Below, piece after piece: positions 17,014 through 25,497 of a DNA stretch of 64,000 bases. Origin of the DNA: Novosphingobium fluoreni (GTDB taxonomy: Bacteria; Pseudomonadota; Alphaproteobacteria; Sphingomonadales; Sphingomonadaceae); assembly GCF_014196615.1 (NCBI RefSeq), contig NZ_JACIDY010000004.1:275892-339891 (forward strand), in the 5' to 3' direction. Made by a program: the position numbers and the translations under genes. The notes beneath the pieces are model-generated. The model saw only the letters and a program-made list of their open reading frames with translations, ran no database searches and had not been told where the DNA came from. Every line of letters starts with the position of its first letter. Position 1 is the stretch's first letter.

Positions 17014-18186
17014 TCAGTACGACCTGGGCAGCCCGAGAACATGCTCGGAAATATAGCTCAGGATCATGTTGGTCGAAATTGGCGCGACCTGATACAGGCG
17101 CGTTTCGCGGAACTTGCGCTCCACATCGTATTCTTCGGCAAAACCGAAGCCCCCATGGGTCTGCACCGCCGCTTCCGCAGCAGCCCAGGATGCGTCCGCC
17201 GCGAGCATCTTGGCAATGTTCGCCTGCTCACCGCATTGTTCACCCTCCTCGAACAAGCGAGCGGCCTCGTGAACCATCAGCTCGGCCGCCCGCATCTGGG
17301 CATAGGCCTTGGCGATGGGGAACTGGACACCCTGGTTCTGGCCGATCGGCCGACCAAACAGCTGCCGCTCACTCGCATAGGCACGCGACCGTTCGATGAA
17401 CCATTTGGCATCACCGATGCACTCGGCAGCGATTAAAATGCGCTCTGCGTTCATTCCTGAAAGGATGTAGCGAAAGCCCTTCCCTTCCTCGCCGATCAGA
17501 TTTTCCGCAGGTATCTCGACATTGTCGAAAAATACTTCTGTCGTCGAATGGTTCATCATCGTTCGGATCGGGCGGATCGTGAGGCCGCCGGCCGCACGAG
17601 CGGCATTCATGTCCAGGATGAAAATGGACAGCCCATCGATGCCCCGAGCCGTTTCCTCACGTGGCGTGGTCCGCGCGAGTAGGAGCATGAGGTCGGAATA
17701 TTCCGCCCGCGATGTCCAGATTTTCTGGCCATTGACGATATACTTGTCACCTTGGCGCACAGCCACGGTCTTCAAGGCCCCGGTGTCCGTGCCGCTGGTC
17801 GGTTCAGTAACGCCAAACGCCTGCAAGCGCAAATCCCCGCTGGCAATACGCGGCAGATATTGGCGCTTCTGCTCCTCACTGCCGTGCCGCAACAACGCGC
17901 CCATTATGTACATTTGCGCGTGACAAGCAGATCCGTTGCATCCCGCCCGCTGCACTTCCTCCAGGATCGCAGCGGCTGCCGAAAGTGGAAGGCCGGACCC
18001 GCCATATTCCTCGGGAATGAGCGCAGCGAGATATCCAGCAGACCCCAACGCCGACACGAACTCGGCCGGATAGCCCATCTCACGGTCAAGCGCGCGCCAA
18101 TATGGATCGGGAAATGCCTGGCAGAGCTTGGCAATCTCCTCACGGATTTCGGGATAGTCAGCGCCCTGCAAGCTTGCAATTGCCAT
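17014..18186 (-). CDS. Acyl-CoA dehydrogenase with displaced catalytic glutamate
   Basis: The FAD-dependent acyl-CoA dehydrogenase (about 390 residues) shows LQAFGVTEPTSGTDTGALKT, KIWTSRAEYSD and the C-terminal THGGFGFAEEYDVER. At the usual base position near the C-terminus (YEGTSE in short-chain enzymes) it reads YQVAPISTN, with no glutamate. A glutamate in GMNAERILIAAE lies where isovaleryl-CoA dehydrogenase has its base, so it probably takes branched acyl-CoA. The ATG at 18186 (MAIASLQGADYPEIRE) gives the family's usual N-terminus; the frame is open to 18237. In this operon it could make the unsaturated CoA ester for the hydratase, for example methylsuccinyl-CoA to mesaconyl-CoA. Confidence 0.8.
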   Translation of the reverse strand: MAIASLQGADYPEIREEIAKLCQAFPDPYWRALDREMGYPAEFVSALGSAGYLAALIPEEYGGSGLPLSAAAAILEEVQRAGCNGSACHAQMYIMGALLRHGSEEQKRQYLPRIASGDLRLQAFGVTEPTSGTDTGALKTVAVRQGDKYIVNGQKIWTSRAEYSDLMLLLARTTPREETARGIDGLSIFILDMNAARAAGGLTIRPIRTMMNHSTTEVFFDNVEIPAENLIGEEGKGFRYILSGMNAERILIAAECIGDAKWFIERSRAYASERQLFGRPIGQNQGVQFPIAKAYAQMRAAELMVHEAARLFEEGEQCGEQANIAKMLAADASWAAAEAAVQTHGGFGFAEEYDVERKFRETRLYQVAPISTNMILSYISEHVLGLPRSY

Positions 18187-18447
18187 GATCTTCCGCCAGT
18201 CGAATAGATAAGAAGACATCCATAGAACACGGCGCAAGACAAATATAATATAAGTTTTGCCTGTTAGGCATGCCGAGATTTGATATCAATTAGCCAGTTT
18301 CCTCTTCAACTTTGTCCCGTGGCTGACCCCCGTCATTAGAAAAGCTGAGAAGCAGGTCGCCCGCCCGTGCGGTGAAGAGATGAACGGGCGCCGCTAGCGC
18401 ACAACGCAGATCGGCACGCGTGCCTGCCCTGTCCGAAAGGATCAGTA

Positions 18448-19467
18448 TCAACCGGTCGGGTTCATCCACGGGTCCACCTGGACCTTCGCATCGCCCCTTC
18501 CGGCGCGCAGCTGTTCGATCGTATCGGCAACAGCGGCCAGCGGGATCGTCTCGGTAATCATGGAGCGGGCCTCGACATGCCCCTTGTCGAAGGTTCGGGC
18601 GACGGTTTCGAAATCGTCCAGCGAATAGGCCATCGAAAATGCAAGACTGACGTGCCTGTACGTAGCCAGCGCCGGCACTACGACATCGGGCTTGGTGCAA
18701 AAGCCGAGCGAAACCACTGTTCCCCCGGGCTGCGCCATCATGATGCATTGATTCAGCGCCCCTTCCACGCCGATGCATTCTATTACGACCTGCGGGGCGC
18801 CACCCAGCGCGTCGGCGACACGTTGCGCCTCGCCGTCTCCAGTCTTAACGAAAGCTTCCGCCCCCATCAGCTGTGCCAATTGCGCATGCCGGTCGGATCG
18901 CGATGCAGCAACCACCCGCCCGGCTCCAGCCTGCTTAGCCCAAAAAATCGCGGCAAGGCCGATTGCCCCAGTGCCTAGAACGACGACCCGGGTCTCGGAC
19001 GTGATATTAGCCAGACGCACCCCATGGAGCGAAACAGCCATTGGCTCGATCAGAGCGCCATCCGCTAGCGTCAAGGACGCAGGCAGCTTGATCGACGTCG
19101 CCGCCTTGACACGCGTATATTCGGCGAAGCCGCCGGCGACCATGTCCGCTCCGTGAATGCAAGTCAGCGGCCCAAAGCGCCGGCACGGCTCACATTCACC
19201 GCAGCCCGCTCCTGGCATCGCCGTGATGATATCCCCCTCACGGAAACCTTCCACACCCCGACCGACGGCAACGACCTCGCCGGCGAACTCATGACCAATG
19301 ACGCCGCCTACGGGAAAGAAGCCATGCTCCTTTGTCAGGTGGACGTCAGAACCGCAAATACCGCATCGCTGAACCCGGATGACCAACTCTCCTGCTGCAG
19401 GCTTCGGGTCGGCTATGTCTTCAAGTGTGAGGGACGCATCGGGTCCATTGAAGATGATGGCTTTCAT
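18448..19467 (-). CDS. Zinc-dependent medium-chain alcohol dehydrogenase
   Basis: The 339-residue MDR-family enzyme has the catalytic zinc motif starting CGICGSD, GHEFAGEV, the structural zinc cysteines (C-G-E-C-E-P-C), and the Rossmann motif VVLGTGAIGLAA. It would oxidise a secondary or primary alcohol with NAD(P). ATG 19467 (MKAIIFNG) is chosen because GAGAGAGGA precedes it by 4 nt; the frame is open to 19500. It is divergent from the LysR gene at 19688 and is the first gene of the minus-strand run to the CitE-like gene, so LysR control is likely. The 260-bp gap to the next gene may hold a second promoter. Confidence 0.82.
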   Translation of the reverse strand: MKAIIFNGPDASLTLEDIADPKPAAGELVIRVQRCGICGSDVHLTKEHGFFPVGGVIGHEFAGEVVAVGRGVEGFREGDIITAMPGAGCGECEPCRRFGPLTCIHGADMVAGGFAEYTRVKAATSIKLPASLTLADGALIEPMAVSLHGVRLANITSETRVVVLGTGAIGLAAIFWAKQAGAGRVVAASRSDRHAQLAQLMGAEAFVKTGDGEAQRVADALGGAPQVVIECIGVEGALNQCIMMAQPGGTVVSLGFCTKPDVVVPALATYRHVSLAFSMAYSLDDFETVARTFDKGHVEARSMITETIPLAAVADTIEQLRAGRGDAKVQVDPWMNPTG

Positions 19468-19651
19468 GCGATCCTCTCTCTTTTCCAAGCGCCGTGGCAC
19501 GCTTCCTATGCTTACGGGTAGTCACAATAGAGTACCTTTGGCGGTGACCGCCCTTGCCTTGACCACTGTCCGCCAAAGCGTTCGTCAGTCTAGGCGATCG
19601 AAAGCCTAGCACTGTAGGTGCGCTCATCCGAATATAAGATGGCTCAAGTAG

Positions 19652-19670
19652 CTATACACATATTCTATAG
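19652..19670. promoter_or_regulatory. LysR-type operator candidate
   Basis: CTATA (19652-19656) and TATAG (19666-19670) form a perfect dyad with a 9-nt spacer, matching the T-N11-A core of LysR boxes. It lies 18 bp before the LysR start and between it and the divergent alcohol dehydrogenase gene, the normal place for autoregulation and target activation. Confidence 0.45.
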
Positions 19671-19687
19671 ATCGATATGAGACGCAC

Positions 19688-20617
19688 ATGGACATTGCCC
19701 AATTGCGTACACTCGTTAACGTGGCCGAGCTTGGCAGCGTTACCGCTGCGGCAGACCGGCTGGGCATCGCTCAGCCCGCGTTGAGCCGGCAGATACGGCT
19801 GTTGGAAAGTGATCTTGGCGGGGCGCTCTTCTCACGGCACGGGAGAGGCATGACCCTGACCCAGCTTGGTCATCGGATCATCGGCCCTGCGTCCGACATC
19901 CTGATGCGACTGGATGATATTCGGCGATGCGCACGCGATCCCTACACATTGCTTGTGGGCAAGGTTCGGGTCGGCGTCACGCCCACTGTCGCCGAAGTTG
20001 CGACATTGCCACTGGTGCGCGCGATACGAGCCGCTCACCCCCAGCTGTCGCTTTGCTTTACTACTGGCTTTTCCGGGCACTTGGTCGAATGGCTGAAAAG
20101 AGGTGAACTAGACTGTTGTGTTTCATACGCCGTTTCGGACGGGGGACTGGTGCATACCGTGCCAATCCTGGATGAAACGTTATTGCTCGTGGCTGCGCCG
20201 GGTGGCCGCCTCGTGGCCGGCACCCCGGTGTCCTTCGCCTCGCTGGCAGATGAGTTGATGGTGCTACCCAGCCCCGCGCATGGCCTGCGCGCAATCCTGG
20301 ACGCAGCGGCAATGCAGGCGGGGATCACCCTAAGCGCATCGCTGGAGGTAGATTCGCTCACCGCCATGATCGACCTTGTCCGGGCTGGCTATGGCGCGAC
20401 GATATTGCCCTACGCCCCGATACATGCCCGCGTCAAAGCAGGTGAGCTGATTGCCGCTCCGCTGATGAATCCCGTGCCCGGACGGCGGATCGTCATGACC
20501 TATCCCGCCGATCGTGAGATTTCACCGGCCGCGCGCTTTGTCGGCGACAGCTTCGCAGCCGTGGCCAGAGAACTGGTCGCTTCGGGGAATTGGACAGGCA
20601 GCGTCATCGGCACTTAG
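19688..20617 (+). CDS. LysR-family transcriptional regulator
   Basis: The 309-residue protein has the N-terminal winged helix-turn-helix (MDIAQLRTLVNVAELGSV, then AAADRLGIAQPALSRQIR) and a periplasmic-binding-like effector domain (KVRVGVTPTVAEVATLPLV, GYGATILPY). It is divergent from the alcohol dehydrogenase operon and probably activates it in response to a pathway acid. Its 3' end overlaps the 3' end of the convergent racemase-like gene by 14 bp. Confidence 0.85.
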   Translation: MDIAQLRTLVNVAELGSVTAAADRLGIAQPALSRQIRLLESDLGGALFSRHGRGMTLTQLGHRIIGPASDILMRLDDIRRCARDPYTLLVGKVRVGVTPTVAEVATLPLVRAIRAAHPQLSLCFTTGFSGHLVEWLKRGELDCCVSYAVSDGGLVHTVPILDETLLLVAAPGGRLVAGTPVSFASLADELMVLPSPAHGLRAILDAAAMQAGITLSASLEVDSLTAMIDLVRAGYGATILPYAPIHARVKAGELIAAPLMNPVPGRRIVMTYPADREISPAARFVGDSFAAVARELVASGNWTGSVIGT

Positions 20618-21692
20618 GGCCGCTTGGGGTCTTCGCCCATCGATCGAGGACAGTTGCAGCGAGTTCTTCACCACACCGCATCGCGGGGCCGTCAGCCGAG
20701 TGGAAGCGGGGCACGGGCGACGGCAGTCCGTCAGTGAATATCCTTCTGGCCACGTTGTGCGGATGGCGAACCGCCTCGCCAAAGCTGAGCACCGGCGTAA
20801 CGCAGGCGTCGGATCCTTTAAACAGGGCGACCCACTCATCCCGCGCCTGCGATGCGAAGCGTTCCGTAAACGCAGCCGCCATATCCGGCCAGTCCGAGCG
20901 GTTGCGCTGGACCCAGCGACCTTTTTCGAACCCCAATTTCGCGACCAGTTCAGCAAAGAATAGCGGTTCGAGCGCGCCCACCGCGATGAACTCGCCATCG
21001 GCGCACGAATAACAGCGGTAGAAAGGCGCAGCGCCATCGAGCATGTTGTCGTCCCGATGCTCGCTCCATCGGCCCGCCTTCGACAAGGCATGGATGGATG
21101 TCGAAAGCGCGGCGATACCATCAATCATTGCGACGTCGATCACCTCGCCCTTCGCCCCGTTCCGCACTTGCATCAATCCGCCAAGCATCGCGATCACTGC
21201 CATTGCCGACCCCGCGCCATAATCCCCAATCAGGTTTAGAGGCGGCGGCGGCGGCCGGTCAGCGGGACCGATCGCATGGAGAATACCGGACAAAGCGAGA
21301 TAATTGAGATCGTGCCCCGCCGCCTGCGCCAGAGGCCCTTCTTGTCCCCATCCCGTCACGCGCACATAGACGAGTGCAGGATTGCGCGCCTGGCATTGCT
21401 GCGGGCCTATCCCCAATCGTTCCATCACGCCTGGACGGAACCCTTCTATCAACCCGTCGGCCCTGTCGACAAGATCGCGAACGGTGGTCAGATCGGATGG
21501 CGATTTCAGGTCGAGACGAACCACGGGCCGATCATGAAGCAATAGACCCGAGCCGGGCCGGTCTGCCGATCCCGTTTTCGCAATGCGGACGATATCCGCG
21601 CCCATGGCGCATAGCAACCGGCCAGCCAGCGGAACCGGTCCCATCCCGTCAAACTCTAACAGTCTGACTCCCGCCAAGGGTGCTGTGCTCAA
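20604..21692 (-). CDS. Alpha-methylacyl-CoA racemase-like CaiB/BaiF protein
   Basis: The 362-residue protein fits alpha-methylacyl-CoA racemase more closely than CoA-transferases. It has GVRLLEFDGMGPVPLAGRLL, VTGWGQEGPLAQAAGHDLNY with the proposed catalytic His-Asp pair, then LNLIGDYGAGSAM with the second aspartate, and LDGAAPFYRCYSCADG. These enzymes invert the 2-methyl centre of branched acyl-CoAs so that stereospecific acyl-CoA dehydrogenases can act. That points to an isoprenoid- or steroid-side-chain-like substrate. The gene stands alone, divergent from the CoA ligase at 22055. Confidence 0.8.
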   Translation of the reverse strand: MSTAPLAGVRLLEFDGMGPVPLAGRLLCAMGADIVRIAKTGSADRPGSGLLLHDRPVVRLDLKSPSDLTTVRDLVDRADGLIEGFRPGVMERLGIGPQQCQARNPALVYVRVTGWGQEGPLAQAAGHDLNYLALSGILHAIGPADRPPPPPLNLIGDYGAGSAMAVIAMLGGLMQVRNGAKGEVIDVAMIDGIAALSTSIHALSKAGRWSEHRDDNMLDGAAPFYRCYSCADGEFIAVGALEPLFFAELVAKLGFEKGRWVQRNRSDWPDMAAAFTERFASQARDEWVALFKGSDACVTPVLSFGEAVRHPHNVARRIFTDGLPSPVPRFHSADGPAMRCGEELAATVLDRWAKTPSGPKCR

Positions 21693-22054
21693 TATAATCC
21701 CCCATTCGCATGTCGGGCTAAACAGAGGTGCCGGCCGCCTGCACGCATCGCGGCCTTCGGACTTAGGGGCACCAAGGTCCTATCATGCCGCATGACGCCA
21801 GGCGAAAGCCCACTGTCCCAATTGAAGCTTGGTTGGGCATCCTGACCGCGGCGGCAAGAATAGTTATGACTTTACGCGATTGGCCGCGCCAATGACGCGC
21901 GGCATGAGCGCAATCGATGGCTTGGCTGTTATCGGCATAAACTTTTCCAATCGCGGGAAGTGCAAAGGGCAGATTGCCAATTGGCAAGGCTCTATCCCAG
22001 AAGCGACGACGGCGTTGTTAGGCTGCTCGGCGTTGGGAAAGGGGTAATATCCGA
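21693..22054. other. 362-bp divergent intergenic region with operator-like palindromes
   Basis: It lies between the racemase-like gene (minus) and the CoA ligase (plus). It contains a perfect 14-bp palindrome at 21974-21987 and a looser GCCGCG/CGCGGC dyad near 21880-21905. No gene is recognised; short open frames lack domains. Confidence 0.4.
21974..21987. promoter_or_regulatory. Perfect 14-bp palindrome, operator candidate
   Basis: TTGCCAATTGGCAA is its own reverse complement and lies 67 bp upstream of the CoA ligase ATG. Size and symmetry fit a dimeric TetR-, MarR- or GntR-type repressor site. No such regulator gene is adjacent. Confidence 0.4.
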
Positions 22055-23590
22055 ATGGATAACGAAAACGTTGACTATCCCCAGCCGGTACTTAACCCCG
22101 ACGTTCCCATCTTCGCCGATCTCATGCGAGCGGCGGCCGTAAGATTTCCCCATCGGGAGGCCTTTGTTCACGGCAGCGAACGCATCACGTACGCCCAATG
22201 GTACGAGCAGTCTTTGCGCTGCGGCCATGCGCTGCGAGAGCGCGGTGCCGTGCCGGGCTCGATCGTATTGATTGCACTTGAAAACTCGATTGATTTTGCC
22301 ATCTGCTTCGCAGCCGCTCAATTAATAGGTGCGATAGCCAGCGGCGTGAATGTCCGCCTGGGCCGGCGCGAGCTTAACAGCATTGTCACGCGATCCGGTG
22401 CACCCGTAATCGTTTTGGAGGACAACGCGCCATTTGCGAGCCAAGGCCAGGCGACAATCCGGCGAAGCGATTTGGACGCCATCCGTCATGAGGGTGCCGC
22501 AGCGGTTCCACACCTTGGAAAGCCAGACGATCTGGCCGTGGTCATATGGACCAGTGGAACGACCGGCCTACCCAAGGGTGCGTGCTTCAGCCACGACAAC
22601 CTACGCCGTGCGATACGTACTGCCGGCCCGCTCGCTGCGCCCTTTGCGCGCAAGCTTGGCTCTGTTCCGTTTGCCCATGCCGGGTTCATGTCGAAGGGAT
22701 GGGAGCAGGTCGCTTTTGGCATGACGCTGGTCATCGCGGCGGTCCCCTGGAACGCCGACGATACCTTGCGTCTGTTGCTGGACGAGCGGATCACGATTGC
22801 AGGTGCCGTCCCCACCCAGTGGGCAAAGCTGGTGCTGCTGGCGGCGAAAGCGGATCTTTCCCTGCCCGATCTCAAAGTCGGTATCAGTGCGACCGCCCCC
22901 GCCCCGCCGGATCTGATCGCGCAGGTATCATCGGTTTTCAAGGTACCGTTGATCGTGCGCTATTCGATGACCGAGTGCCCATCGATGACAGGGACCCGAA
23001 CAAGCGATAGCGCCGAAGTCCAATTCCGCACCGTCGGCAGACCTCAGCCCGGGGTCGAACTGCGACTTTTGGACGCTGATTTTAAGGACGTGCGCCATGG
23101 TGAGATCGGCCGTATCGCGGTACGGTCCAAAACCGCAATGGTCGGTTACTGGGAGGACGCGGAAAGGACTGCAGAGGTATTCCTGGATGACGGGTGGCTG
23201 TTGTCAGGAGATCTTGGCCACTTCGATAAGGCCGGCAATCTCGTGCTGGCGGGGCGAAGCGGTGAGATGTACATTCGTGGCGGATACAATGTCTATCCGG
23301 TCGAGGTCGAACGCGTACTGGCCGAAATGCCGGAAATCGCCGCCGCTGCCGTTGTGGGTGTACCAGCGCCCGTCATCGGCGAGATCGGCGTGGCCTTCGT
23401 CGTGCCGCGCGAATCTGAATCACCCCCTACCCTTGCCACTGTGCGCGACAAGATACGCGCTGAATTGGCAGACTATAAAGCCCCAGATCATCTGGTCTTG
23501 ACTGATGCGCTGCCAGTAAACGCAATGATGAAGATTGACAAAACAGAGTTGAAACGCATCGCGGCGAGCCTTGAAATAACCCGCGGATAA
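22055..23590 (+). CDS. AMP-forming acyl-CoA ligase
   Basis: The 511-residue ANL enzyme has P-loop TSGTTGLPKG at about 166-175, VRYSMTECPSMTG, LLSGDLGHFDKAGN, and the C-terminal lysine region VNAMMKIDKTEL. It is less like the ligase at 9336 than expected for a recent duplicate, so it likely uses a different acid. GGGGTAA precedes the ATG. The nitroreductase-like gene follows by 80 bp in the same direction. Confidence 0.85.
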   Translation: MDNENVDYPQPVLNPDVPIFADLMRAAAVRFPHREAFVHGSERITYAQWYEQSLRCGHALRERGAVPGSIVLIALENSIDFAICFAAAQLIGAIASGVNVRLGRRELNSIVTRSGAPVIVLEDNAPFASQGQATIRRSDLDAIRHEGAAAVPHLGKPDDLAVVIWTSGTTGLPKGACFSHDNLRRAIRTAGPLAAPFARKLGSVPFAHAGFMSKGWEQVAFGMTLVIAAVPWNADDTLRLLLDERITIAGAVPTQWAKLVLLAAKADLSLPDLKVGISATAPAPPDLIAQVSSVFKVPLIVRYSMTECPSMTGTRTSDSAEVQFRTVGRPQPGVELRLLDADFKDVRHGEIGRIAVRSKTAMVGYWEDAERTAEVFLDDGWLLSGDLGHFDKAGNLVLAGRSGEMYIRGGYNVYPVEVERVLAEMPEIAAAAVVGVPAPVIGEIGVAFVVPRESESPPTLATVRDKIRAELADYKAPDHLVLTDALPVNAMMKIDKTELKRIAASLEITRG

Positions 23591-23670
23591 CATTTTCGAC
23601 TTCGGTAATCCCATACTGCGGGGGTCGATTTCGCATACACGTGGCTGCCACAACGCGGGAGAATAGATAA

Positions 23671-24333
23671 ATGGATGTCGCAGAAGCGGTTGCAACGCGC
23701 CGGTCGATCCGTGCCTTCTCCGCTCGCCCGGTCCCGTTTGAAACGCTGTATCGGGTTCTCGACCAAGCTCGCCTGGCACCCTCGGGCTGCAATTACCAAC
23801 CTTGGGAAGCGACCGTCCTGATGGGCGAGCCGCTGCGCTTGCTACAGGAACGCCTTGCGGCCAGCGAGCAGGACGATCCGCTGGAATATGAATTCACCGC
23901 GCCGGGTCAGCTTGAGAAATACAAGTCGCGTCTGCGTGCGCTGGGTGCGCGCATGTACGGGGCGATGAGCATCGGACGCGATCAGACGGATACGCGCGAA
24001 GCCTTTCGGCAAGGCAACATTTTCAGCTTCGGCGCACCTGCGCTGCTCCTGTGTCACTTCCCAAAGCTGATGAAGGAGCCACAATGGTCCGATGTTGGCA
24101 TGTGGCTGCAAACCATCATGCTATTGCTGCGCGGTGAGGGCTTGGACAGCTGCCCACAAGAATTCATGGGCCTCTATGGTAAAACAATCAAGGACCAGCT
24201 CGGGTTGGCCAACGACGTCGTTCTATTCTGTGGCCTTTCCATCGGCTGGCGCGATACGAACGCCGAAGTCAACACCTTCGAACGGGAACGCGTACCGCTA
24301 ACGGAGCAAATCACATTTCTTGGCTTCGACTGA
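23671..24333 (+). CDS. Nitroreductase-family flavoprotein
   Basis: The 220-residue protein shows the FMN phosphate-binding ATRRSIRAFSARPVP and APSGCNYQPWEATVL, then the C-terminal GLSIGWRDTNAEVN. The family reduces nitro groups, quinones or enoyl-type double bonds with NAD(P)H; some members are ene-reductases or dehydrogenases. No nitro-aromatic pathway is visible, so enone or enoyl reduction is as likely as nitro reduction. It is probably co-transcribed with the preceding ligase. Confidence 0.78.
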   Translation: MDVAEAVATRRSIRAFSARPVPFETLYRVLDQARLAPSGCNYQPWEATVLMGEPLRLLQERLAASEQDDPLEYEFTAPGQLEKYKSRLRALGARMYGAMSIGRDQTDTREAFRQGNIFSFGAPALLLCHFPKLMKEPQWSDVGMWLQTIMLLLRGEGLDSCPQEFMGLYGKTIKDQLGLANDVVLFCGLSIGWRDTNAEVNTFERERVPLTEQITFLGFD

Positions 24334-24384
24334 CATCCGCGGAGCCCGGTGAGGCCGACCGAGCCTAGCGTTCAGACATCCGCC

Positions 24385-25497
24385 TCAAGCTGCAAGGCCG
24401 CGCGTCCCGGCGGGCAGGTTGCGGTGCGCGATAAAGTCCGGCGATAGGGGCGGGGAGGGGAGACCCAGCCGCTGCGCGATAATCTGTGTAAGGCTGTTGT
24501 CCATGCCCAAGCGCGATCCGGCTTGCAGTCGCCCGTCTGCGATGCCGATATCTGCTGCCCTGATGAGGGTGGTCCCCATGAACAAAGCGCCAAGCACGAT
24601 GAAATAGTCCAGATCTCGCACCTGTGTCCCACTGACTTGCTCGTACCGGGCAATCGTCTCCGCTTCGGTCGGCCAGCCGGGCAGGCGGTCGACACCGATG
24701 GCCTCGGCATGAAAAAGGTCGGACATCAACCAGTAGCTGACGTCCAGCGCACGTGGCCCAATGAACGCCCCCTCCCAGTCCAGCACGGCCGCCACATTCT
24801 GATCCTGACTGAAAAGGATGTTGCCTGGCCGTGCGTCGCCCCATAGTAAAACCGGATCGCCCTTTCCCATCGCCGGCCTGTTGGCAAGCACATAGGCAAG
24901 CGCCTGGTCGGTTACTGGATGTGGCCGGCCGCCGGTCGCCCAATTATACCATCGTTCGATTCGGCGCAGGTGCTGGTCGAGCGCATTGTCCGCCGAAGCT
25001 GAGTCCAGAAGAAAGGCATGCGAGGAAAGCCAATCGATCCCATGGATGTACGCCATAACGTCCACGCCGCGGAAGGCGGCCGCGCGTCGCTGTTCGGCAG
25101 TCCAGTCTGGCAGCGGTCCGGCAAGGTGCATCGAGGGACGACCGAGCAGCGGTGTTCCCGCCACGTGGCCCATGGCGAGAAACGGGGTGCCCAGCACATC
25201 GCCTGTTGATTCAAGACCGATCGGCTGCGGCACGGGCACCGTTCCAGCTTTGAACACTCCGTCGATGACGCGATATTCGCGCCCGATATCTGGCGTCATG
25301 AACAACTGCTTGCCGCGCTGTTCGAGACGGATGACGAGTGTTTCAGGCGACTGGCATGGCTGGGCAATGGTCGCAAGCAAGAGCTCACTCGATTGCCCGC
25401 CTGTCATCGGAACGAGAGATTCGAGCCTGGTTTGCGGACTAAGGGCGGGGCAGGTCCTTAGCCACGCACTCAGGCGTTCATCGCGCGTCACTGGCAA
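24385..25497 (-). CDS. APH-type phosphotransferase (ACAD10/LvaA-like family)
   Basis: The 370-residue kinase-like protein has the small-molecule kinase core: LLWGDARPGNILF replaces the usual HGD motif, and AVLDWEGAFIGPRALDVSYW supplies the metal-binding aspartate. It resembles the kinase domain of ACAD10 and the levulinate-pathway LvaA group rather than antibiotic kinases. Those relatives phosphorylate hydroxyacyl-CoA esters to make a leaving group. Its start overlaps the end of the MDR gene by 20 bp, placing it last in a minus-strand operon of crotonase, DUF35, SDR, MaoC and MDR genes. That context favours a metabolic kinase over resistance. Confidence 0.7.
   Translation of the reverse strand: MPVTRDERLSAWLRTCPALSPQTRLESLVPMTGGQSSELLLATIAQPCQSPETLVIRLEQRGKQLFMTPDIGREYRVIDGVFKAGTVPVPQPIGLESTGDVLGTPFLAMGHVAGTPLLGRPSMHLAGPLPDWTAEQRRAAAFRGVDVMAYIHGIDWLSSHAFLLDSASADNALDQHLRRIERWYNWATGGRPHPVTDQALAYVLANRPAMGKGDPVLLWGDARPGNILFSQDQNVAAVLDWEGAFIGPRALDVSYWLMSDLFHAEAIGVDRLPGWPTEAETIARYEQVSGTQVRDLDYFIVLGALFMGTTLIRAADIGIADGRLQAGSRLGMDNSLTQIIAQRLGLPSPPLSPDFIAHRNLPAGTRGLAA

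Noticed and set aside
18290..18447. Possible coding tail between the alcohol dehydrogenase and acyl-CoA dehydrogenase genes
   Set aside because: The minus-strand frame reads about 50 plausible residues, but there is no start, no recognisable family, and it is the tail of a shadow frame.
24385..25497. Antibiotic resistance kinase
   Set aside because: The HGD motif is WGD, the sequence resembles ACAD10/LvaA-type kinases, and the gene overlaps catabolic genes.
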